Source: Cytophagales bacterium (GTDB lineage: Bacteria; Bacteroidota; Bacteroidia; Cytophagales; Cyclobacteriaceae). Taken from it: DNA of 6,633 bases. The stretch lies in NCBI GenBank assembly GCA_029262935.1, contig JAJCYK010000428.1, positions 1-6,633 of the forward strand. Reading direction: 5' to 3'. Position numbers and translations under genes: made by a program. Positions 1 to 6,072 of this stretch are shown here, piece after piece (the first letter of the stretch is position 1; every line of letters starts with the position of its first letter). The notes below the pieces were generated by a model. The model was given only the letters and a program-made list of their open reading frames with translations. It did not search any database and was not told the DNA's origin.

Positions 1-93
1 TCCCCAACCCCTTGGAATTCTTAACTTTGGGCCTAAGTAAATGGAATTGACAAGCATTTTTAAGATGATTTATTTTTGTTTTCCCTGTCTGAT

Positions 94-903
94 CTATTGT
101 TTAGCTATTAAGTCTTTGATCAGCAACGTCATGCGAGGTTCTGCCACTTTTGCTGCGGCGATTACTTGTTCAATACTAATCTTCTTAATCTTTCCTGGCA
201 CCCCCAAATCCGTGATCACTGAAATTGCGAAACAAGGTAAATCCATATGGCGGGCCACCAAATTCTCAGGCACCGTTGACATGCCTACGGCATCGGCCCC
301 TAGCACTCTTAAATATTTGTATTCAGCTACCGTTTCTAAGCAAGGGCCTGGTACGGAAACATAAACACCTTGATGGCAAGGTATTTTGGATTCTCGGGCC
401 AGTTCCATAGCCTGACCAACCATAATCGGATCATAGGCTTCACTCATGTCTGGGAATCGAGGACCAAGTTCATCCAGGTTAGCCCCTCGCAATGGGTTTT
501 CGGGTTGCAAGTTAATATGATCATTAATTACCATAAGGTCGCTTAAACCATAGGCCGGGTTTAAGCTGCCGGCGGCATTTGATATGAATAATTTTTCTAT
601 TCCCAATACCTTCATTACACGTACCGGGAAGGTCACCTCTTTCATATCGTAACCTTCGTAATAGTGGAATCTTCCTTGCATCACCACCACGTCAGCAGCT
701 CCTAAGGTACCAAAGATGAGGCGTCCGGAATGACTTTCTACCGTAGACACGGGAAAGTGCGGAATGTCTTGGTAATCGATTGTATGTTTTATGTCAACCT
801 CATTTACCAGAGCTCCCAGTCCAGTACCCAAAATAATTCCAAACCGGGGCGTGGTTGCAAATTGACTTTGTATAAAGGAAACGGCTTCACTGATACGTTT
901 CAT
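94..903 (-). CDS. punA: Purine nucleoside phosphorylase (PNP, trimeric PNP/MTAP family)
   Basis: This 269-residue cytosolic enzyme should split purine (deoxy)nucleosides with phosphate into free base and (deoxy)ribose-1-phosphate, for purine salvage. The length fits the trimeric PNP/MTAP family. Visible motifs are the phosphate loop GTGLG (26-30), HSGR (58-61), GRFHYYEGY (77-85, with Arg78, His80 and Tyr82 matching human Arg84, His86 and Tyr88), SNAAGS (108-113), GPCLET (186-191, Glu190 matching Glu201) and VGMSTVPE (206-213, Met208 matching Met219). The ATG at 903-901 starts the protein about ten residues before the first family beta strand; no strong Shine-Dalgarno precedes it. The gene ends in TAG with no clear terminator in the remaining 93 nt and is divergent from the lipoprotein gene. 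Oddities are Asp232 where human PNP has Asn243, and Ile244 where it has His257; both resemble methylthioadenosine phosphorylase. Family assignment is firm, but base preference is uncertain. Confidence 0.95.
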   Translation of the reverse strand: MKRISEAVSFIQSQFATTPRFGIILGTGLGALVNEVDIKHTIDYQDIPHFPVSTVESHSGRLIFGTLGAADVVVMQGRFHYYEGYDMKEVTFPVRVMKVLGIEKLFISNAAGSLNPAYGLSDLMVINDHINLQPENPLRGANLDELGPRFPDMSEAYDPIMVGQAMELARESKIPCHQGVYVSVPGPCLETVAEYKYLRVLGADAVGMSTVPENLVARHMDLPCFAISVITDLGVPGKIKKISIEQVIAAAKVAEPRMTLLIKDLIAKQ

Positions 904-1098
904 GCATGCTGTTTTTAAGTTAGATTCGCTCTAAATATAGAACATTAGGCAGTAAATTAATCATTACACCACACATAATAATCCGCAAATGGTTCCCACC
1001 TGGAAAAGCAATAAAATTCTTTTAAACGGGTCTATAAAATGATGGCAATTCTAAGTAACTTTAATTAATACATACAGTATTATACCTGATTCAAAGTT
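904..1098. other. Divergent intergenic region between punA and the DUF4266 gene
   Basis: This AT-rich stretch of 195 nt must hold the promoters of two divergent units. I see no RNA gene, no strong hairpin and no coding remnant. On the plus strand TAACTTTA (1056-1063) matches the Bacteroidota -7 box TAnnTTTG at 7 of 8 positions and lies 35 nt before the lipoprotein ATG, but no convincing -33 TTG is at the expected distance. A nine-codon reading frame at 1039-1068 has nothing to support it. Confidence 0.5.
932..939 (-). promoter_or_regulatory. Possible -7 box of the punA promoter
   Basis: Read on the minus strand this is TATATTTA, one mismatch from the Bacteroidota -7 consensus TAnnTTTG. It would place transcription start roughly 20-25 nt before the punA ATG, a plausible short leader. 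There is no clear -33 TTG at the usual 19-20 bp spacing, so the call is weak. Confidence 0.25.
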
Positions 1099-1308
1099 AT
1101 GCTTCGGACATGTACTCTGCTATTCATTTTATGCCTTTTTGGCGCCTGCCAAACGGTTAAACCCTATGAAAGAGTATATCTTAATGACGAAGATATGTTG
1201 CTGGAACAAAAGCCCTCCGCGTTCAATGAAATTAACGCCGCAAATTATCGAGAGGGAGCAGCTGGTGCTATTGGTGGGAAATCAGGTGGAGGATGCGGCT
1301 GCAATTAA
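1099..1308 (+). CDS. DUF4266-type small lipoprotein with C-terminal CGCN
   Basis: The 69-residue precursor has a short hydrophobic signal (residues 2-16) ending in the lipobox-like LFGAC, so Cys17 is probably lipidated, leaving a mature lipoprotein of 53 residues. Gln at +2 and the lack of an acidic export patch after Cys17 suggest the periplasmic face of the outer membrane (inference). The mature part starts with QTVKPYERVYL, resembling the 'VKPWERG.LA' opening I recall for DUF4266, and finishes with a glycine-rich tail, AIGGKSGGGCGCN (57-69), whose Cys66 and Cys68 are the last two cysteines. The function of the family is unknown. I recall that homologues typically sit directly before a DUF3570 gene, often beside thioredoxin-like and ApbE genes. 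The DUF3570 partner is present and overlaps by 16 nt; the other two are absent here. The Cys-Gly-Cys could bind metal, be oxidised or be modified, but nothing in the sequence decides this. Confidence 0.85.
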   Translation: MLRTCTLLFILCLFGACQTVKPYERVYLNDEDMLLEQKPSAFNEINAANYREGAAGAIGGKSGGGCGCN

Positions 1309-2480
1309 TTACCACACTATACCTAATAGCCGGTTATTGCCAAGCGCAAGAACTGGATAGTTCCGGGGTGAAAATTCAAGAAGATATCGAGGTCAATTTC
1401 CTTATGAGCTACTACGATCAAGATGGTAATCACAGTGCCGTAACAGGAGGAGTAGGAACGGAATCCTTGCAAGATTACGCTGGAGCGTTGGTAGTTAATG
1501 TGCCTCTAGATAGTACCAAATCATTAATGATAAGAGGGGGAATTACCTACTACACCTCTGCTTCCAACGATAGGATTGATTTTCGAGTTTCTTCCGCTTC
1601 CAAAAAAGAATATCGGGGCGATCTGGATATCAGTTTGACCAAGCTTAACAAATCCCGTGATCTAACCAGCAAGCTTAGTTTCGGGTCCTCCATTGACGTT
1701 GACTACTTTTCAACATCTGTTGGTTACGGCCTAACCAAACTATGGCCCACAAAAGGACGTCAAATAGCTGTTGAGGGGAAATTTTACTACGATTCTTGGG
1801 TTTGGTTGGTATTTCCTCAAGAGCTACGAGGAACAGAAAGAGCGGTGGTACCTAGTCGAAAACGTTTGACCTATAACCTGGCCGTTTCTTACTTCTGGAC
1901 TATAAACAAAAGACTTCAGGCAGCGGTTATCATAGACCCTACTTATCAGCACGGGTTGCTATCTACTCCATTCCATAGAGTATTTTATGCCGACACCGCA
2001 GGCACTTTCCTGGAAACGTTACCCTTGGACCGTTTTAAACTACCGTTAGCCTTCCGGTTGCACTACTTTGCAGGGGACCTACTTGCCATTAGATTTTACT
2101 ATCGGTACTACTGGGATACATTTGGTATTCAAGCTCATACCTTTAATTTAGAATTACCTATTAAGTTCAGTCCTATGTTTACGGCTTTTCCGTACTATCG
2201 TTTTCATAATCAAGGGGCCGCAGATCACTTCCAACCCTTTAAGCAACATCAAATTGGCGCCAGATACGCCACTTCGGATTTTGATTTATCTGAACTTCAC
2301 AGTCATCGGTTCGGTTTGGGAATTCGAGTGTCACCCCTGTCCAATTTATTGGAAGTAAAATGGAGTAAAAGAAAATACTTGGATTTCAAAGCTTTCGAGT
2401 TACGCTTTTCTAGTTACTCCCGGGAAGACGGTCTTGATGCCATCACCATCAGCGCCAATACCTCTTTTGTTATCCATTAA
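1293..2480 (+). CDS. DUF3570 family protein, probable outer-membrane beta-barrel
   Basis: The 395-residue protein begins with a type I signal peptide (MRLQ, then hydrophobic residues 5-16, ending CQAQ at 16-19). Cys17 is not in a lipobox. The segment SYYDQDGNHSAVTGGVGTE (39-57), followed by VVNVPLD (67-73) and YYTSASNDRIDF (86-97), matches what I recall as the conserved opening of DUF3570. The rest is dense in alternating aromatic/hydrophobic strands, such as RLHYFAGDLLAIRFYYRYYW (255-274), with a near-terminal SHRFGLGIR (337-345). This pattern fits an outer-membrane barrel of perhaps 14-18 strands (inference). The role of the family is unknown. The ATG at 1293 lies inside the last codons of the lipoprotein gene; AGGTGG just upstream is purine-rich but only three bases away. 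This start gives a proper signal peptide, which favours it. Overlap suggests translational coupling and joint function with the lipoprotein. Confidence 0.88.
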   Translation: MRLQLITTLYLIAGYCQAQELDSSGVKIQEDIEVNFLMSYYDQDGNHSAVTGGVGTESLQDYAGALVVNVPLDSTKSLMIRGGITYYTSASNDRIDFRVSSASKKEYRGDLDISLTKLNKSRDLTSKLSFGSSIDVDYFSTSVGYGLTKLWPTKGRQIAVEGKFYYDSWVWLVFPQELRGTERAVVPSRKRLTYNLAVSYFWTINKRLQAAVIIDPTYQHGLLSTPFHRVFYADTAGTFLETLPLDRFKLPLAFRLHYFAGDLLAIRFYYRYYWDTFGIQAHTFNLELPIKFSPMFTAFPYYRFHNQGAADHFQPFKQHQIGARYATSDFDLSELHSHRFGLGIRVSPLSNLLEVKWSKRKYLDFKAFELRFSSYSREDGLDAITISANTSFVIH

Positions 2481-2504
2481 AGAAATCATTTAAAGGCTTT
2501 TAAT

Positions 2505-2523
2505 TAACCGCTTGTAGCGGTTA
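2505..2523. repeat. Inverted repeat (7-bp arms, 5-nt loop) between DUF3570 and FMN reductase genes
   Basis: TAACCGC (2505-2511) and GCGGTTA (2517-2523) are perfect inverted copies around the loop TTGTA. The hairpin lies 24 nt after the DUF3570 stop and is followed by the T-rich TATTTGATTTTTC. It could be a weak terminator for the DUF4266/DUF3570 unit. Its right arm also overlaps the -7 box at 2522-2529, so it could instead be an operator for the next gene. Confidence 0.55.
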
Positions 2524-2529
2524 TATTTG
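2522..2529 (+). promoter_or_regulatory. Likely -7 box of the FMN reductase promoter
   Basis: TATATTTG is an exact match to the Bacteroidota -7 consensus TAnnTTTG. It lies 19 nt before the ATG at 2549, giving a very short leader. The upstream element is poor: TTTT at 2498-2501 is one mismatch from TTTG at 20-bp spacing. The inverted repeat at 2505-2523 occupies the spacer and the first two bases of this box. Confidence 0.4.
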
Positions 2530-2548
2530 ATTTTTCAAAAAAGGCCCT

Positions 2549-3073
2549 ATGATTACCATAATTTGTACCACCAACAGACGCCCATCCAATTCCAGATTGG
2601 TGTCTGAGTTTTATCAAACGCTCTTGACAACGGCTGGAGAGGAAAGCACCATTATGGACATGGCAGACCTTCCTTCGGATTTTACCAGCACCGCTTTGTA
2701 TGAAAAGGCTGGCAGCAACCAAGCATTTAATTCGTTAATGGAACAAATTCAAAATTGCGAAAAATTCGTATTTGTAGTTCCTGAATATAACGGGTCATTC
2801 CCAGGGGTACTAAAAGCATTTATTGATGGACTAAAATACCCCGCCAGTTTTAAAGATAAGAAATGCGCCTTAGTAGGGATTTCATCGGGCACTCAGGGAG
2901 GTGCTTTGGCGCTAAGCCATTTGACAGATATCTTTAACTATTTAGGAATGAACGTTTTGGCACTGAAAGTGCGCATGCCTCGAATTGAAGCAAGCCTTAT
3001 AGAAGGAAAAATAACTGATAAGTTTTCGCTGGAATTGCTGGATATGCAAGTGGATCAATTCTTAAAATTTTGA
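2549..3073 (+). CDS. NAD(P)H-dependent FMN reductase family protein (flavodoxin fold)
   Basis: This is a 174-residue cytosolic flavoprotein of the NADPH-dependent FMN reductase family (PF03358 type), expected to bind FMN and pass two electrons from NAD(P)H to flavin, quinone or another acceptor. After the first beta strand comes the phosphate-binding loop TTNRRPSNS (7-15). PEYNGSFPGVLKAFIDGL (78-95) is the hallmark FMN-binding segment, and SSGTQGG (112-118) is the later flavin loop. Length is normal for the family. The usual Gly of the first loop (ISGTNR in relatives I recall) is Thr7 here. No signal peptide or membrane helix is present. The ATG at 2549 places the first strand at residues 2-6, as the fold requires. 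The gene is codirectional with DUF3570 but has its own likely promoter and ends at a terminator hairpin, so it may be monocistronic. The physiological acceptor cannot be read from the sequence. Confidence 0.9.
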   Translation: MITIICTTNRRPSNSRLVSEFYQTLLTTAGEESTIMDMADLPSDFTSTALYEKAGSNQAFNSLMEQIQNCEKFVFVVPEYNGSFPGVLKAFIDGLKYPASFKDKKCALVGISSGTQGGALALSHLTDIFNYLGMNVLALKVRMPRIEASLIEGKITDKFSLELLDMQVDQFLKF

Positions 3074-3078
3074 AAATG

Positions 3079-3104
3079 AAAAAGCCCCCTGATGGAGGCC
3101 TTTT
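3079..3104. terminator. Bidirectional rho-independent terminator between convergent genes
   Basis: GCCCCC (3084-3089) pairs with GGAGGC (3094-3099) with one C-A mismatch around a TGAT loop. A-runs on the left (3079-3083) and T-runs on the right (3101-3104) give a T tract in both directions. It lies 6 nt after the FMN reductase stop and about 57 nt after the ftsZ stop, so it can end both convergent transcripts. The minus-strand reading has the longer T run (five) and looks the better terminator. Confidence 0.7.
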
Positions 3105-3160
3105 CCCACTAAACATCAAAAAACCACTTAACTATCAACTATAAAAAATTCCTATTGGGC

Positions 3161-4690
3161 TTAGTCCACATTATCATGCAAAAACTTATTGTTACCCAAT
3201 ATTTGATTCTCATCATTTAGGTGATATTTAGAGATATTCTTCTCTGAACTGTGAGGAACATCTTGTAATCTCACCTCTTTCCTTAAATAGGCAGGTACAT
3301 CCAATTTCTCTTTAAAATTATCGGTCGTTACCGGGCTGCTCATACCCTTCAGGCGATCGATGCGGTCTTGAGCCTGTTTCTGCAACATTTGGCGCTTATT
3401 CTCCACAGCGTCGGCCTCTTTTCGAGGAACAAAGGAACTATTAAAGGTTGGTTCTGGAGTTACCGATGAAGTATCTTCAACTTCCATATCCAATTCCCAT
3501 TCAATGGTGTGCTGCTCCGTTTCTTCTTCAGGCTCCTCTGTATTCTCAGGCTCTGCAGGTTTGGAAAATCCCTCAAAGGAATAGCCCTTCTCGGACACCG
3601 GTTGAGATCCACTATCCAAAACTTCGGGGGATTCACCGGGTGCATCAAAAAGCTTAATTTGCTTGTTTGATTCCAGGTCAAATACCTTTTTATGAGATTC
3701 AGAACTATAGCTAGTCGTATTTTCAAAACCGGTAGCTATTAACGTTACCCGAATGCTTTCTCCCAATTCCGGATCCACACCGTGACCAAAAATAACTTCG
3801 GCATCGGTGCCTGCAATTTCTTGAATGTATTCCGTGATATCCGTAAGTTCATCCATTTGCAATTCTGCCTCATCTCCACTTATAATGGACAACAATATTT
3901 TTTGAGCACCATGAATGTTTTCATTGTTTAATAAGGGCGAAGATATCGCTGCTTCCGCAGCACGACGTGCACGATTTTCACCTTCGGTAGTAGAAGAACC
4001 CATAACGGCTGCTCCGGAGTCTTTCATTACCGTTTTCACATCCTCAAAGTCCACGTTGACGTATCCAGGTACGGTAATAATCTCTGCAATTCCTTTACTG
4101 GCTGTAGTCAATACGTTGTCGGCCTTGGCAAAGGCTTCACTAATTGCCAGGTTGCCATGGATTTCTCTTAACTTGTCATTAAGAATCACTAATACCGTAT
4201 CGCAATTCTCCTTCATTTCTTTGATACCCAACTCCGCTTGGGTCATTTTTTTATTCCCTTCAAAGCCAAACGGAACCGTTACGATGCCCACGGTAAGAAT
4301 ATCCAATTCTTTTGCCACCCGGGCAATCACTGGTGCGGCTCCGGTACCGGTACCGCCACCCATTCCAGCAGTAATAAAGACCATGCGGGTATCTTCATTC
4401 AGCAGGTCTCTGATTTCCTCTTTATTCTCCAATGCGGCATTCTTGCCAACCTCTGGATTTGCGCCGGCTCCTAATCCAGCAGTAAGGTGCACACCTATTT
4501 GAAGACGGTTGGGAATGGGGCTGTTGTTTAAAGCTTGTGAATCCGTGTTACAAACGATAAACTCTACATCCTTTATGCCTTGATTAAACATGTGGTTCAC
4601 AGCGTTGCTGCCTCCTCCACCCACACCGATCACTTTAATGATCGATTTGTGGTGCTTTGGAAATTCAAATTTATATGTGTTTAGTGTCAT
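3161..4690 (-). CDS. ftsZ: Cell division protein FtsZ
   Basis: This tubulin-like GTPase polymerises at midcell into the Z-ring. The 509-residue protein has GVGGGGSNAV (22-31), the tubulin signature GGGTGTGAAP (111-120) and the synergy loop NVDFEDVK (212-219, with Asp214 and Asp217 matching the E. coli catalytic Asp209 and Asp212). The globular GTPase and C-terminal domains end near residue 322. An acidic linker of about 135 residues follows, including PENTEEPEEETEQ (381-393), then the FtsA-binding C-terminal peptide LDVPAYLRKE (463-472). About 37 further residues, ending in FLHDNVD, lie past that peptide; E. coli FtsZ nearly ends there. E. coli FtsZ has about 383 residues, and long linkers are usual in Bacteroidota. 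The start at 4690 lies 37 nt after the ftsA stop, consistent with cotranscription; no strong Shine-Dalgarno is seen. It is the last gene of the cluster before the convergent terminator. Confidence 0.98.
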   Translation of the reverse strand: MTLNTYKFEFPKHHKSIIKVIGVGGGGSNAVNHMFNQGIKDVEFIVCNTDSQALNNSPIPNRLQIGVHLTAGLGAGANPEVGKNAALENKEEIRDLLNEDTRMVFITAGMGGGTGTGAAPVIARVAKELDILTVGIVTVPFGFEGNKKMTQAELGIKEMKENCDTVLVILNDKLREIHGNLAISEAFAKADNVLTTASKGIAEIITVPGYVNVDFEDVKTVMKDSGAAVMGSSTTEGENRARRAAEAAISSPLLNNENIHGAQKILLSIISGDEAELQMDELTDITEYIQEIAGTDAEVIFGHGVDPELGESIRVTLIATGFENTTSYSSESHKKVFDLESNKQIKLFDAPGESPEVLDSGSQPVSEKGYSFEGFSKPAEPENTEEPEEETEQHTIEWELDMEVEDTSSVTPEPTFNSSFVPRKEADAVENKRQMLQKQAQDRIDRLKGMSSPVTTDNFKEKLDVPAYLRKEVRLQDVPHSSEKNISKYHLNDENQILGNNKFLHDNVD

Positions 4691-4727
4691 GATAAAAAAT
4701 ATTTAGTAGCGATAATGTTTTTTGTAA

Positions 4728-6020
4728 TTAGTAGTCTTTGTCGTCAAAATCATCAATTAATAGGTCCTTTGTTTTATCCAAAATTCGCCTGAAAAAGTCT
4801 GCTCCCTGGCCTTCTCGTACAGGAGTGTGACCTACCCCTACTTGTTGGTAGCGATTTTCTCTCTCATCAAGTGCTCGGAATCCGGATAACACCAAGCCAA
4901 TACTGGTGGCAAACATGGGGCTTTTTACTACCTCAACTTTGCTTTTCCCAAGATGCTCATTGGGGTAACCTATGCGGGCATCCATACCTGTCATGTACTC
5001 GAACAATTGTTTCACATTGTGCAACTGAGATCCACCACCCGTAATGACTAGCCCCCCAGCCAATTTATTCTCATATCCCGAAGTAATAATTTCGGTATGA
5101 ACCAACTCTATTATCTCTTCCATTCGAGCCTCAATGATATGAGCCAAATTCTTAATAGAAATCTCTTTGGGAGGTCTATTTCTTAGACCCGGGATACTAA
5201 CAATCTCGTTTGGATTAGCTTCTTCTGCAATGGCCTTGCCAAACTTAACCTTAAGCTGTTCCGCCTGATGTTGCATTACAGAACATCCTTGTTTGATATC
5301 CGTTGTTAAAATGTTACCACCAAAGGGAACTACTGCCGTATGCCTAATGATGTTGTCATAAAACAGCGCAATGTCCGTGGTGCCACCACCAATGTCTACT
5401 AAGCATACTCCTGCTTCTTTTTCCTCATCACTTAGTACCGCCAAGCTTGAAGCCAAAGGCTCTAGTATTAAATTGTCTATTTCCAGCCCAGCTCTCCTTA
5501 CACATTTGTTTACATTGTTAATAGCATTTGTTTGCGCAGTGATGACATGAAAGTCAGCCTCTAGTTTCACACCCGACATACCTACCGGATCTTTAATGCC
5601 CTCTTCATAGTCTACCACATAATCCTGCGGCATCACGTGAATGATCTCACTTCCTGGAGGAATTACGATACGATACATATCATTCGTTAATCTATTGACA
5701 TCTTCAATAGTAATTTCCTCTTCGTTTGATTTTCGGGTAATGCTCCCATGATGAATGGAGCTTTTTATGTGTTGCCCCGCGATACCCACGTTCACAACAC
5801 GGATGTTGGTACCGGCTTGTTCCTCCGCTTCACGAACAGCTTTGGTAATGGCATGGACTGTTTTATCTATGTTGGTGACAATACCTCGAATGACACCATC
5901 TGAAACAGCTTTACCCATACCCAACACCTCCAACTTGCCGTACTCATTTTTGCGACCTACTATAGCACAAATTTTAGTGGTCCCAATATCTAAGCCAACA
6001 ACAATTTTGTCTTTTTGCAT
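4728..6020 (-). CDS. ftsA: Cell division protein FtsA
   Basis: This actin-like ATPase tethers FtsZ polymers to the inner membrane and recruits later divisome proteins. The 430 residues show the actin-fold phosphate-1 motif GLDIGTTK (9-16), the FtsA-specific 1C domain (about 83-165), phosphate-2 VDIGGGTTD (208-216) and the adenosine motif GGLVITGGGS (322-331). The C-terminus has the amphipathic FFRRILDKTKDLLI (409-422), the expected membrane-targeting helix, but unlike E. coli it is followed by an acidic tail, DDFDDKDY. The ATG at 6020 places the first actin strand at residues 6-11, as in the family. It lies 52 nt after ftsQ and 37 nt before ftsZ on the same strand, the standard division-cluster order. 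No internal terminator is visible, so an ftsQ-ftsA-ftsZ operon is likely. Confidence 0.97.
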   Translation of the reverse strand: MQKDKIVVGLDIGTTKICAIVGRKNEYGKLEVLGMGKAVSDGVIRGIVTNIDKTVHAITKAVREAEEQAGTNIRVVNVGIAGQHIKSSIHHGSITRKSNEEEITIEDVNRLTNDMYRIVIPPGSEIIHVMPQDYVVDYEEGIKDPVGMSGVKLEADFHVITAQTNAINNVNKCVRRAGLEIDNLILEPLASSLAVLSDEEKEAGVCLVDIGGGTTDIALFYDNIIRHTAVVPFGGNILTTDIKQGCSVMQHQAEQLKVKFGKAIAEEANPNEIVSIPGLRNRPPKEISIKNLAHIIEARMEEIIELVHTEIITSGYENKLAGGLVITGGGSQLHNVKQLFEYMTGMDARIGYPNEHLGKSKVEVVKSPMFATSIGLVLSGFRALDERENRYQQVGVGHTPVREGQGADFFRRILDKTKDLLIDDFDDKDY

Positions 6021-6072
6021 GGTCTTGGTATTAAATTGTTAATAGTTATAGTTTGGTTTTTGATAAAAAAAT

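Noticed and set aside
1..57. Open minus-strand frame from an ATG at 57-55 running off the left edge (19 codons).
   Set aside because: It is too short to show any family motif and I recognise nothing in its residues. It could be the start of a downstream gene, but the window does not allow a decision.
41..364. Plus-strand open frame antisense to the 3' part of punA.
   Set aside because: It lies almost wholly opposite a well-supported enzyme gene, has no recognisable domain and no promoter; it is a shadow of the real gene.
1039..1068. Nine-codon frame in the intergenic region, considered as a leader peptide.
   Set aside because: No run of regulatory codons and no attenuator hairpins follow it; such frames are expected by chance in AT-rich sequence.
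1139..1360. Plus-strand frame of 73 codons overlapping the DUF4266 and DUF3570 genes.
   Set aside because: Two well-supported genes in the other frames cover it, and it has no signal peptide or motif.
2504..2722. Minus-strand open frame of 72 codons over the start of the FMN reductase gene.
   Set aside because: It would read through the hairpin and promoter of the reductase and has no recognisable content.
3460..3726. Alternative minus-strand frame of 88 codons inside the FtsZ linker region.
   Set aside because: It overlaps the true reading frame throughout; linker regions often tolerate a second open frame, and nothing marks a start site.
3915..4502. Long plus-strand open frame of 195 codons opposite the ftsZ GTPase domain.
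   Set aside because: The opposite strand encodes all the FtsZ motifs here. The translation is a low-complexity Ser/Pro/Ala-rich mirror of conserved codons, with no family resemblance.
5755..6042. Plus-strand open frame antisense to the start of ftsA, spanning the ftsQ-ftsA gap.
   Set aside because: It is a mirror of conserved ftsA codons with no own motif or promoter.
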